The notes under the pieces were generated by a model. It did not search any database. It saw nothing but the letters and a program-made list of their open reading frames with translations, and had not been told where the DNA came from. From NCBI GenBank assembly GCA_033807695.1, contig CM066305.1, positions 992,001 through 1,056,000 on the forward strand: a DNA stretch of 64,000 bases, read 5' to 3'. This document shows, in pieces, positions 1-12,495 of the stretch. The stretch is from Daedaleopsis sinensis. Taxonomy: Eukaryota; Basidiomycota; Agaricomycetes; Polyporales; Polyporaceae. The translations under genes were made by a program, and so were the position numbers. Position 1 is the first letter of the stretch. Each line of letters starts with the position of its first letter.

Positions 1-549
1 GGCGCGGCGCTCAAGCACAAGCAGTTCGTGGAGTTCCCGACGATTGAGATCTGGGACGAGGACACGTTCACGGGGACGGTCGTCGACGACCGCGGCGCGG
101 TCGTGCACGATGCGAGCGACGAGCACCGGCCGAAGCGGCGGCGGCTGAACGCGAGGCAGGCGAAGAAGGCGATCAGTGGGCTCCTGGGTGGGTACGGAAG
201 CGACGAGGACGGCGAGGGCGGGGAGGAGGAGCGCAGCGTGATGAATCTTCTAGGGAGCTACGCGGAGAGCGATGAAGAGGCGGATGGTCCCATAGCAGGA
301 GGGACCGAAACGGGAGGGGATGTTTTCGATGAAGATGCGTGGGGCGACGAGGACGCGGAGGGGGAAACGGACGACGATTGCGACGATCGGCCGGAGGAGC
401 TTGCTGCGATGCTGCAGAAACTGCGCGAGGCCGGGGCTTTGAGGGATCCAGGCGGGGATGGTGTTTTGACTGGATATGGCGGCGCGGATGATGAGCAGGT
501 TGATTGGGGCGAGTCTGGCGATGAAGACGTTCAAGTTCCTGCTGGTTAA
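1..549 (+). CDS. BCD1: Box C/D snoRNP assembly protein Bcd1-like (ZNHIT6 family), C-terminal part
   Basis: The frame is open from base 1 to the TAA at 547-549, so the start and the expected N-terminal zf-HIT finger lie outside the window. The first residues read GAALKHKQFVEFPTIEIW. A Val-Glu-(F/Y)-Pro-x-Ile segment of this kind is what I associate with the conserved region of Bcd1 proteins downstream of the HIT finger. The rest is a highly acidic, probably disordered tail (many Asp/Glu runs, one basic PKRRRLN patch that could be a nuclear signal). Bcd1 is a nuclear factor needed for box C/D snoRNA stability and snoRNP assembly. The call rests on one short motif plus the acidic tail. Another nuclear acidic protein cannot be excluded. 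Confidence 0.5.
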   Translation, partial: GAALKHKQFVEFPTIEIWDEDTFTGTVVDDRGAVVHDASDEHRPKRRRLNARQAKKAISGLLGGYGSDEDGEGGEEERSVMNLLGSYAESDEEADGPIAGGTETGGDVFDEDAWGDEDAEGETDDDCDDRPEELAAMLQKLREAGALRDPGGDGVLTGYGGADDEQVDWGESGDEDVQVPAG

Positions 550-932
550 GTAGTCATACAGCTACTGTCCTCAGTCCGATCGAACATGCGTAATTTGCAA
601 TCACACTTGATCACACGAGCAGCGCAGTCAGGTCAACAGCATACACATTCGAACGATCCACGAGCAGGACACTCCTCCAAACTACAGACAGCGTGCTAGA
701 AGGGGGCGAGGAAACGTAGGACGATGTTGTAACGGCAGCGGACGCGTGCTACACGTGCACAACGATCGATAGAGCAGGACGGGAAGGGGGGAATACAGAA
801 TCGTACAAAGACGCATACATGGTGGGGAAGGATAGTGGACGCATGGGCTACTCCGGCTATCGTACAAGGATCTCCAAGGACTGTTCATGAGGGGCGGGAA
901 CGAAGAGCAGGCAACGAGCAAAGTCACAACGT
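550..932. other. Convergent intergenic spacer
   Basis: This lies between the stop of the Bcd1-like gene and the stop of the minus-strand SSD1 gene, so it should hold the two 3' untranslated regions. I see no RNA gene, repeat or conserved reading frame. Confidence 0.6.
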
Positions 933-3900
933 TCAAGCGGTCAACCTCTTCTCCTGAGCGTAGGGGTTGACGCTGTAGACCTTAATGACGGGGGGACTCT
1001 TGGTCAAGTCGGCGGTGACGATGACAGGAACAGTCATGAGCTCGCGAATCTCCTGGATCTTGTGGCCAGAAGGAAGCGTCTTCAGTCCCTCGAACACCGG
1101 GGGCAACTTCTGCTTGGACAAGAGACGCTGAGCCGAGTTCGCAATGTCCTGGAGCTCATCCTTGCCAGCGCGGCCGAGAACGATCTCGTCTTCCTCGTTG
1201 TCGTCGTCCTCGTCGAACAGAGCCTTCTCATCGTGCACGGAACGAGAGACAACCTCCATCTTGAGCGCGTGTTGCTCAGCGTTCTGCTTCACCTTCTTCA
1301 GGTGCTCATCGTCACTGTTCTCAGCCAGCCAGGTAATGACATCGCGGGTCGACCAGTAGATCTGGAGCGAGTGGTTGTGCTCATCGTATACGTGGTTCTG
1401 CATCAGAGTCAGTTCAAAAGCCACATGCAGGTCTGAGCGAACTTACGTCGATGGGCATCTGGTCGACATGGACACGCTTCTCAATGCCGAACTCAGGGAT
1501 GAGCACGTCGAAAGCGGCGTCCAAGACACCAATGACCTTCGCCTGGCGGATGACGGGACCATAGCGTTGAGTGAGGTCGGAGATCAGTACACAGAGGTAC
1601 AAGTGGGTAGATTGCTCTTGAGCGAGCTTGGCCGAGTCGCGTTTGCTATGAGGCACACGAACTGTCAATTAGAGCGACGATAGTTGACAGCGAAAAACTA
1701 ACATGTTGCACTGCTGCGCGATCTTCGCAACAGCATCACGGTCCATGTTGAACTTGGGCTCCCCTGCGTCAGTGGTCAAAGAGTGAGCTCCAGTTGTGGT
1801 ATGGTCGAATAAGCACCCAACGTACCGCTGTTCTGGAGTATAGCATCGAGTTGGCGATGAACCAAGATATCCGCATAGCGACGAATCGGAGATGTGAAGT
1901 GGGAGTAGAGTGGGACGTTGAGAGCATAGTGGCTGTACTTCGCGATGTCGAGCATTCCAGCGCAGAAATATTTAGCACGGGGTGAAGCCTTCTGGAGGAA
2001 GAGCTCGAGGATCTGGCGAGCAGTGGGGTCCTCGACGGCCTCGAGGGACTTCATGAGGGTAGCAACGGAAGTGGTGTCAATCTGGTACCCAAGACGAGCA
2101 GCACGCTCAGCGAAGGCATTCTATGGTACCCTTGGTAAGCTAACATGCCATGACAGGTTACTGCACGACCTACCAGGCGACGCTCGATCGGACTGTCGTG
2201 CCGACGGAGCATAGCTTGCTCAGAGAAATGAACGGCAACTTGTTGGGCGACAGCCATGTTAGTGAGCAACATAAACTATGTCCCGAAGGTAATGGTCAGT
2301 CCGATATGCTGGTCGAAGAATGCTTCACGCGTACCTCTTCAACCAAATTGTGAGCTTCGGTCCGCTGGTATTGGCCGCAGTCAATAGGGAGACCATTGTC
2401 ATCCAGCTTGAAGGTTATACGGAGAGTGTGAGTCTTGACACAGCCGTTCTGGAAGCGGCGGGCGCGGAGTTGCCTGGCGATGTCGTCGAGAATCTTGATA
2501 TCATGGGCGATACCAGTCGCGTCGTGCTCGGGGATGACCGGGACGTCGCCCAAAGTCTTGCCCTCGATCACTTCCCCAACCCGGTTGTACGAGAGCTTGG
2601 CAGCCGACCTAATTGTTTGCAGTTTGAGCGCAGACACATAGGCTGGCGACAATGCACCTACTTGATTATCGTCCTACCAAACCACTTCTTTACGACCTTG
2701 GCGTCCTTGGACATCGTGAAGATGACAGAGAAGGCCAGACGCTCTTGGCCAGGGAGCAGACTGCACACCTGCTCGCTCAAAGTGGGTGGCAACATCGGCA
2801 CTGCACGTTGGACAAGGTAGACGCCGGTCGCCCTCTTCCGGGCATCGCGGTCGAGAGCCGTGTTGGGCTTGACGAAGTACGACACATCTGCGATGTGGAC
2901 ACCGATGTCGTATGTGCCATCCTCGTTGATCTTGACAGAGACAGCATCGTCGAGGTCTTTCGCATCCTCGGGATCGATGGTGAAGACGCGTTCGCTACGC
3001 AGGTCCTTGCGGACTTCGATCTCGCGTTCCGGGACGCTGGCATATAGATGAGATAAGCAGCTCAACAAAGATAGATGAATACTCACGTCCACGGGATGGG
3101 TGGAAGGCATTTGTTCACGTTGTCGCTGAACTCCTCGGTGGGGAAGTTGCAATCCTTGAGGAGTGCGCTGGTCTCAACTTCGATATCGCCGATCGGACCG
3201 AGCTCCTCGACAAGGGTGCCGAAAGGATGGAGGGAGGAAATCGGCTGACCATACAATCAGCGAAATGAACGCATGTATGCATAGCAAAGATAGCACGTAC
3301 GTGACGCTTGATGCAGGCGACAAACAGCTTGTTGGCATAGGCCTCCGAGTTCTGCACGAAGTCAAGGGGTGCTTGCTCAGTGGGAATAGCGATGAGAGGA
3401 ACACGCTTGTCAGTTGGCTTGAACCAGACGATCTTGGGGCGCTCAATAGGACGACGGGGCTCATCGCCCTTGTCACCCTCCCTCTCACGACGCTCCGCCT
3501 CCTGCTTTTCCTTCGTAGCTGCCGACGACGGCCGGAGCAGGCCCAGAGTTCCGGAGAACAGCTGTCCAGGCATACGCTCGACAACCGCGACGACGTGGCC
3601 AGCGAACTGCGGCTTCACTTCATCCGTGACCCTAACCCGGAGCAGTCAGACCAACACCGCGACAACATCGCAAGGCACGCACTCCTCATCCTCGAAGAGC
3701 ATCAGTCCTTGTCCTTCGACCTCGACATCGTCCTTCTTCTTATCGTTCTTGCGCCCGGCAGCGCCCTTCAAGTCGTACGCGGAGTTTTCTTCCTTTTTGC
3801 GCTTCTTCTCTTCCTTCTCCTTCTTAGTGCCCCAGACCTCGTCGACGTCGAGCAGCTCAACTGCGACAATATCGCCCTCTAAAGCACGGTTGCGGTCCTT

Positions 3901-5932
3901 GGAACCACAGATATAGATGTCGGCATCCAAGACTTCTGTCGCAACGTATGCATCCGACCGATTACGTTTGTTGACTCGTAGAATACCTACAACGAGCTTC
4001 CCAGCAGCAAGTAGGGGCGGGAGGGAAGCCTGAGGGAGATAAGGAGCGAACAGCGACTTGCGCTGGGGTTGGTTAGATTGCTGCTGGAGCTGCGATTGGA
4101 ACTGCTGCTGCTGCTGCTGAAGAAGGTTCATCCCGCCCATGCCGAGTCCCATCATGTTGGCAGCCATCATGTTGGGCAGCATGTTAGGGAAGCTGAAGGA
4201 GGGCAGCTTCTGGTGATGACCACCAGCCGCGGCACGGAACTGCTGCAAGCTCTGGAGCTGGGCCTGAGCTTGGGCAAGGTCCGCAGCGAAGTTGCCGCCA
4301 GGAGGGAGGCCACCAACACCACCGTCTGTGCCACGTATATCAGCATCATACACGAAAGCAAGTTACTTAGTCGCATGGGTTACTCACTGATGCGCCAGGC
4401 CGAATCAGATCGTGAGTGACCGGGGCCACCAAGACCAACAGGAGGTATAAACCCGTCATCGAAGCCGTCCGCGCTCTGAGAGAAGCCAAGGGAAGCCAAG
4501 CTAGGTCCACTAGTCTTGTTGAGAACGTTGACACTGTGACGCCTGCCATGTCCACGGGGCACCGATGACGGCTGCCCATCGAGACCCATTCCGAGGCCAC
4601 TGATACTGCCAAATTGACCCATGGCAGCCTGTGGGCCACCGAAGGCGTTGAGGCCCATGCTCATCGGAACAGTACTGTGCACACGGCGATGGGCGCCGCG
4701 GCCAGCAAGGCCCGGGGTCTGGAAAGAGAGTACCTGGTTCGACGCAAGCTGCTGTTGAAACAGGGCCTGCTGCTGTTGTTGGAGCGCCTCGATCTGGTTC
4801 TGGATGGCAATCTTGATGTGGGGATAAGGATCGTCAATGGTAACGACATCGACAAAGCATATATGCGACTTACCTGCTCGGCCATGATCCCATGGATCTC
4901 ACCACGCTCGTCTTTGTTGTCGAAGTTACCGCTCTGTGCCTGCTGGGGGAATTGGAAGCCAATGTCCTCCTCGTTGATAGGTGGCCCCATGGTGAGGTTG
5001 GAGCTAGGGCGTCTGCGTGCGCCGAAGGCGAAGTTGGGGGCAAGCTGGGGTCGGCCGGTGGGGCCGAGGATCTCGCTGTCCTGCTGTTGCTGGGCAGCGA
5101 GGGCCTGAAAGCGCGGAGGGTTGAAGCTCTGAGAGAGCGAGCGGCGTGGGTGACCCGTCTGGTAGGCGTTCTCCGGGATCTCGCCCTCTTCCACAAGCGG
5201 AGTGCCCTGGTCCTCGATGTCTTCCATCATCGAGCCGAGGTTCGGGCTGTAGCCCATCGAGGAGCTCAACGAAGAGGTGCCGAGAGATGCGGCCTTACGG
5301 TGACGCGGGGGCTGCTCGAGGTTGTTGCCGGGGAACGCGGCGGCACCCGGCTGGAAGACCGGTGCATTCGCGGGGAGGGTCGAACCAGCGGCTAGGGCCT
5401 GCTGAGTGCTGACCGATTGTGTGGGGGGAGAGGTAGTCTTGAGGTCTGCAATGACACGTTGGAGGGAGGAAAGGGCATCGCTGCTCTCACTGGAGGCGGC
5501 CGGGGCGGGAGAGCCCGAAGGCTGCCTCTGTCTGTCGTTCCCGCCCTGACGATTGCCCTGGGCATTAGACTGGGAGGGCTTTCTCTGACTGCCACCTCTC
5601 TGACCCTGACCCTGAGCCCACTGCGACTTGCCGCGCTGCCTCCCATCGCCGCTGTTGTTCTTCTTCGCGTTGGCGGACTCGGAGCCCGAGTCCGCGGCGC
5701 CCTGCGTATTACCCGGGCCCTTCTTGCTAGTCGAGCGGTTGCTCGAGCGCGAGGAAGGCCTGGGGTTGCCTGCACCTGCGCTGATGGATGTGGAGCGGTT
5801 AGCGGGCCCACTCTTCTTGGGGCCCTGCTTGTTGCCTCCCTGTTGTTGGGCGGCACCGCCGGACGGCTGCTGCTTCTTGTCGTCCTTCTTGGGCAGCGTC
5901 TGCTGCGTTTGAGGCGTAATTTCGTCCGTCAT
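933..5932 (-). CDS. SSD1: Ssd1/Dis3L2 RNase II-family mRNA-binding protein
   Basis: About 12 exons encode roughly 1,450-1,500 residues, starting at the ATG complementary to 5930-5932. The first third is low complexity (Gln/Asn/Ser/Gly) and carries several NDR-kinase sites, HxRxxS. Two cold-shock-like domains follow (around YLPQASLPPLLAAGKLVVGI and the block ending HVVAVVERMPGQ). The RNB domain contains FTIDPEDAKDLDDAVSV and, near its end, TSPIRRYADILVHRQL. The C-terminal block matches the Ssd1 S1-like end. Ssd1 binds mRNAs for cell-wall and polarity proteins and represses their translation under control of the Cbk1/NDR kinase. Dis3L2 is the active 3'-5' exoribonuclease from which it descends. 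All four metal-binding Asp positions of the RNase II signature (D-x5-D-x-D-D) are present, so this copy may still be catalytic, unlike yeast Ssd1. Confidence 0.93.
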
Positions 5933-6479
5933 GTCGTTCGTAACGTGATGTCGGCGTTATGAGAGAATTTTCGAGATTTATGCAATGTTTTTGTGGTTCT
6001 GGTTTATCTGGGAAGACGAAAGGTGACGAGAACTGTGGGATCCTGGTTTAGGATTGGTGCGTGATGTGTGGATCAGACGGGGACTTACACAAAGTTGGGT
6101 GGTAGGTCGTAAACGTAGGCTTTGCCCTGTAGGGCGAGTGGGGGTTTATGGGAGTGGTTGCCTCAGTAGGGCGTGGAAGGGGATTGTTATCGTCGCAAGA
6201 GAGGCATCGGTCCAAGACAGCTAGCTTTAAGGACATGCGACGCGGCTATACTCCATTCCCACGGTCGTTAGTCACTGATACACGACTCGACGGCGGACGC
6301 GCAGTTCCCTACCGCCGTTCCAAACCTGCCTCACTGTCTGCGATATGCGCTCGCGCAAAACAATAGAAGACCCTGGCTTCCAGAACCGGACACTGTATGC
6401 CGTCGACAGGAACACCACTGCACAGTAAATAGCGCTAGAAGCAATGTACAGTATTCTATGCAAGCATTCTAGAATGACT
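5933..6479. promoter_or_regulatory. SSD1 promoter/leader and IDH 3' region
   Basis: This is the non-coding interval upstream of SSD1 (minus strand) and downstream of the IDH stop. The SSD1-proximal half should contain its promoter and leader. I found no recognisable element. Confidence 0.4.
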
Positions 6480-8293
<1,814 letters not shown>

Positions 8294-8369
8294 TTTTGTG
8301 CTGACGGGAGACGACGGAGGAGAGAGGTGGTAAAGGCCAAAAGTTGAGGACGGCCGAAATCATGGACCA

Positions 8370-8397
8370 CACGTGATGGATGATGTACTTCCACGTG
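8370..8397. promoter_or_regulatory. Pair of CACGTG E-boxes upstream of IDH2
   Basis: CACGTG occurs at 8370-8375 and again at 8392-8397, 22 bp apart, in the 328-nt gap between the IDH start codon and the Vps24 stop. CACGTG is the classic bHLH (Cbf1/USF/SREBP-type) site. Binding here is inferred. Confidence 0.45.
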
Positions 8398-8621
8398 GTT
8401 CCGATCAGCCTTCTTGGCTTCGCCCGATACAACCCGTCGGTGCTGTGCGCCGTCCATCCTCCGCCTCCGAGTCCGAATCCTTGCGACCCCGAGTCTGCGT
8501 CTCACCCAGTTCGCGTTCACACGAGAGATGTAACAGGACGCTTCTATCCGATCCAATCCGATAAATCCTACATCTACGCCGGTATGATACACAGTGAGCG
8601 AAACAGGAAGCAGGCGAGCAA

Positions 8622-9485
8622 TCAACCACTCAGAAGGCCTTGTAGTTGTTGTCGGTACTCTTCCATAGCCCTCTCCGTCTCCTCGTCCGCCGCCTGGTCC
8701 TGTAATGACTGTGACACAATGAACCAATGGCCGCTGGCAGACAGGGAATAAGACATACCGGAAGCTCCTCCTGAACAGTTCCCGCCTGCCCGAGCTTGCC
8801 TTCGGTAAGATCATACAGCACCTTGTCGACTTCGGCATCGGCTTCCTCCTCGAGCTCCTCATCGTCCTCCATTTGAAGAGTATCTTCCAGTATCTCTTCC
8901 ATGATACCAGCCTAACATATCTTTGTGTGAGATAAGAACCAAAGCGCAATAGGTCGTGCACACTTTGGTCATCTCCATGCTCATGTCCCGCATGGTCTGG
9001 CTAATCTGGGGCAACTTGACGAGAGTATTCGAGAGCTTCATGATCTCGGTCGACTTCTGGAGCGTGCCGGTGACCTTGACCATAGCTGAAAACAGAGGCC
9101 GCTCGTTCGACACACACTCTCGGTATGAGACATACTGGCGCACCTAGCTGTTGTTGCAGTTGGTTACTGATTGACCCTAGCCTCGCCTTACTGACTGAGA
9201 GACGGTCCATCTGCTTGTGACTTCGAACGACCTCTCTAGCCATGATTCGCGCAGACTTCACATCGCCTTTCTTCGCGAGCTGTTTCACCGTCTGCTGTGC
9301 CTTCTTTGTCGCAGTGTCAAGCTACGAGGTATCGATGAGCAAACCATCCCGGGATCCAAGAGACGTCATCGAACCTGCCTCATCTCCCGTTCCAGGGTCC
9401 GTTGTTCTGAGCGCAGCTTAGACTGCCATGCGCGCACCTTCTCTTCAGCTGTCGGACCATAGAGAAACCGGTTGATAGATTGCAT
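8622..9485 (-). CDS. VPS24: ESCRT-III subunit Vps24/CHMP3
   Basis: The joined exons encode about 213 residues, the usual size for this family, starting MQSINRFLYGPTAEEKVRAW. That opening is the Vps24/CHMP3 N-terminus. Basic helices follow (RTLEREMRQLDTATKKAQ, KSARIMAREVVRSHKQMDRL), then an acidic stretch (ILEDTLQMEDDEELEEEADA), and the C-terminus ends with a helix ADEETERAMEEYRQQLQG resembling a MIM helix for Vps4 binding. The Snf7-fold proteins polymerise on endosomal membranes, and Vps24 caps Snf7 filaments and recruits Vps2 and Vps4 for multivesicular body formation. The start codon is fixed by the conserved N-terminus. The gene is divergent from the GPI-protein gene. Confidence 0.93.
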
Positions 9486-9625
9486 GGAGGACCGCGGTGG
9501 AGGACGCAAGACGAGGAGAGTGTACCGAATGCGGACTGAGCCAGTGTGGCACCTTGGCGTCGGGGAAAGACGCGCAGACGCGGTGCATGTGACTCGCGCG
9601 CTCTATATGATAATGATATGGCCAG

Positions 9626-9639
9626 ACGCGTATACGCGT
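9626..9639. promoter_or_regulatory. Double MCB-type palindrome (ACGCGT-AT-ACGCGT)
   Basis: Two ACGCGT hexamers separated by AT form a perfect 14-bp palindrome in the 309-nt divergent promoter, about 140 bp from the Vps24 ATG and 155 bp from the wall-protein ATG. ACGCGT is the MluI cell-cycle box bound by MBF (Mbp1-Swi6) in fungi. Function here is inferred. Confidence 0.5.
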
Positions 9640-9794
9640 TTCAATTCGGACCACGACCTCTGAAAGCACGGCTGACATCGCAAGCATGGCTACATAAGAT
9701 GGTTACCCGGGGTGGGGATACCTGACCTGCATTGCTTTTCACCTACACAAACAGTTCTCAGATCTCGCTGGACGAAACTTTATCGCTTTACATC

Positions 9795-10791
9795 ATGCTT
9801 GCTCTCTCGCTTTCGACCCTGTTGCTTGCTGCTGGTGCTATGGCGGACTTCACACCTACAGCGCCGGGACCTGATGACGCTTTCGCGGCTGACTCTGTCT
9901 GCGCGATCCAGTGGGAGGCGGATGCGACCGGCAAATGGACAAACGTATCCATATGTGAGCATACACGTAGTATTCCTCGCGATCGCGCTTTCTTTGCTGA
10001 TCAAATATTCACGCAGCCCTCATGACGGGCCCAAACAATAATATGACCCGGCTTATGGAAGTTACATCCTCGCTAGACGGTACAGACGAGGCTCTATCAC
10101 CGTTCACATGGACATGTCCTCGGGTAGAGCCGTACTCAGCGATCTACTTCTACCAGGTATGTGACCGTTACAATTGTTCAACTGGTGTGTCCTCATTGCG
10201 CTGCTGCGCAGTTCACCAACGGAGACGACTTGCAAGGCTCGCAATGGACTACCCGGTTTACCGTGAGCATAAATTGGCTATGAATAGCGTTCTTTGACCT
10301 ACAGGTTGGCCTAGATCGCTTCGCCAACTGGAGAGAGTGAACCACCAGAGAACGATATCCAACCTAATGGAGACAAGATATCGTGGGGCAACGGACGATT
10401 GAAGTCCAAGAGTCGGACCTCTTCTCATCACGGTTCCTCGGAAGCGCCTCCCTCAAGGAATAAACACATTTCCGAGGATAAAGAGGCTGGTATGGACGCT
10501 CTGGGATCTGGGGCCTCCTCGGAGGACGTCGACGCATCAGGCTCTTCCGAACCTTCTAGTGCAGTGACTCGAAACCACAAGGCCAGCAAAACTGCCGCTG
10601 TCTCATCGTCCGACATTGTCTCGGATTCGGTGGCGACTCCTGGTTCTGACAGCACACTATCACCCCCATCTCCCACAGCTTCAAGCACTGCCAGCCAAGT
10701 AAGCCTCGATAGCTCTAGTCGCGTGAACCGGGACGACATCTGGCTGCGATCCGTCTCGATATACTCTGTGCTGGTCGCCATGTTGCTATAA
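9795..10791 (+). CDS. Ser/Thr-rich GPI-anchored cell-wall protein with Kre9/Knh1-type domain
   Basis: Four exons (9795-9954, 10017-10156, 10212-10262, 10315-10791) give 275 residues in one frame. A signal peptide (MLALSLSTLLLAAGAMA) leads into the mature start DFTPTAPGPDDAF. The domain continues with CAIQWEADATGKW, SLMTGPNNNMTRL, FTWTCPRVEPYSAIYFYQF and WTTRFTIASP, the pattern of fungal Kre9/Knh1-type Ser-Thr-rich GPI-anchored proteins. The second half is rich in Ser/Thr/Pro, suited to O-mannosylation, and the chain ends in a short hydrophobic stretch (YSVLVAMLL) typical of a GPI-attachment signal. Such proteins sit at the plasma membrane and wall and are linked to beta-1,6-glucan assembly. 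The exact role of this member is not known to me. Confidence 0.85.
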
Positions 10792-10824
10792 TATGTCATG
10801 TCACTACGATTGCCTCTCTCAGGC

Positions 10825-11998
10825 TCAAACCTGCTGTTCCAGCTCACCTAGCTGTGCCGGGCACTGTACCTGCCCTATGAACTCATGCATCCCCTTCATC
10901 GTCAATATCAGCGGCGCGTGGTCGCTGTGGGCTCTTTCCTTCCGGGTCCTCTAGGTAAGTGATGTCAACCAAATCTCCCTTCAGGATGTTCTCCACAAGT
11001 GCGTAGTCCACCCTGACACAGTCCGTCCCCTGCGATTTTCCCTTCGCGTACCAACTATAGGCTTTCAAGCCCGGATGCAGCTCGCGGAAGATATCCACCA
11101 CACCCACCCCCGGGAAGAACTGCTCCCGGAATTTGCTCCGCGCCAGCCCATGGGGGTACTCGGTCCTCAGCCGCGGATGGCAGTCCATCTTCGTGAGCGA
11201 GATGTTTAAGTCTCCGGCAAGGACGATGCGGAGCCCGCGCTGCTGCATCGCCTTGCACTCCAGCATGAGCAGCCTATTGAACTCTCGCTTGCGCTCGTTC
11301 CGCGTCTTCGGCGCCCCCTCGCCCAGCGGGTCACGCCACACGAACTCGCTCCTGTTCAGCGTACACGTCCACGAGTGCCCAGCCCGCCTTCATTCCGAGT
11401 ATATGTATCCTGCCCTCCGCGTCCCAGGTGACCTCCCGGGCTGCAGTGTCCGTGTCCGGATCCCGCACGAACGTCGCGACCCCGAAGTGCCGCTGCCCGC
11501 GCGTCGCCCGGCTGAGGGAGTGGTAGAGAGTGTACTTCGGCTCCTCCGCCTCGTCCGCAGCGTGGCTGTTCCCGTCGACACTCTTTGCCTTCGAGCTGTC
11601 AGGTCTCAGGCCTCAGGTTTAGGGGTAAGGTTCAGGGCGCCGCCATGGCGACCGAAGTTCGCGGTGAGCCGCAGCGCAGTGATCCACTGCTTGTCGGTGT
11701 GCCGCGGGCGCACCTCCTGTAGGCATACGAAGTCGGGGATGTCTTGTCGGCGGATGAGGTCTCGGAGGAGCGCGGGCTTGCTGCCTAGTACAATGTTGGC
11801 TGTTCCGATGACCGCGGTGCGGGCTCTGCTCCCTAAGAGCTACTAGGGGAAAGGCACCGGAGTCTCTACGTTCCATGGGAGTATCCGTGTTAGGTCCTCT
11901 GAGGTTGACGAGGACTCGAGACGAAGGCGTGACGGCGGGGGTGGTGGGAAGTCAAGTTCAAGGTCTGCCATATCTTCACTGCGGTTACGTTTGGCCAT
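10825..11998 (-). pseudogene. Disrupted endonuclease/exonuclease/phosphatase (AP-endonuclease-like) gene
   Basis: All landmarks of a DNase I-fold nuclease occur in the right order on the minus strand, but no single reading frame joins them. From the ATG at 11998 the protein reaches ILPWNVETPVPF and then two in-frame stops (TAG TAG, complement of 11840-11845). The same frame goes on with IPDFVCLQEVRP (catalytic Glu). The frame then changes near 11590-11640 (continuing RATRGQRHFGVATFVRDP), again near 11355 (SEFVWRDPLGEGAPKTRNER, then IVLAGDLNIS) and again near 10930 (SDHAPLILTMKG). Possible introns at these points lack usable GT/AG pairs or would delete conserved residues. Catalytic Asn, Glu, Asp/Asn and Asp/His are all intact, so the decay looks recent. 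Assembly error is the alternative. Confidence 0.7.
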
Positions 11999-12495
11999 AC
12001 TTCGTACCCGCGGCGTGGACTAGTTCTCTAGGTGAAGATTTATGTTCTTGAGCCCTCAATATCAGAAAAGATTACATGTGCTCAATACTCACCAAAGTTG
12101 TCAATGCACGATCCTTGGTAAAGGATAACCACCGTTGCCTGGAAATGGGAGTGCCCACAAGATGGAAGGTGTGTATATTTGTAAGCGTGAACCGACTGTT
12201 TCTGCACCACGCTGAAGTGGAGCGCAATGTATTATATGAGGACCGAGGTCATAGATAACCGGTTAACCACCCGCGGCAGGCCAGAAGTCTTGGCATTTTA
12301 AATAATCTTCAGCTCGAGATCGGCCGGTCTTGATACGAGACTACTCGCACTACATGTATGTAGGCATCTGTCCGAGATCTATGCGCCTTAAATAGGTCTA
12401 CAATACATCCGAGGCTCAGTACTCGTACTCTATGTCTGGAGTGATATAGAATGGATAACCTCAACAACTGCACGTCTGTGTCAGGCGCAAGTTAT
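11999..12495. other. Intergenic spacer
   Basis: This is AT-richer non-coding DNA between the 5' end of the broken nuclease gene and the stop codon of the Zn2Cys6 gene. I see no reading frame or RNA structure that I can support. Confidence 0.5.

Noticed and set aside
682..936. Small minus-strand frame in the Bcd1/SSD1 gap
   Set aside because: Low-complexity Cys/Leu/Pro composition, no homology that I recognise, and it overlaps the expected 3' untranslated regions.
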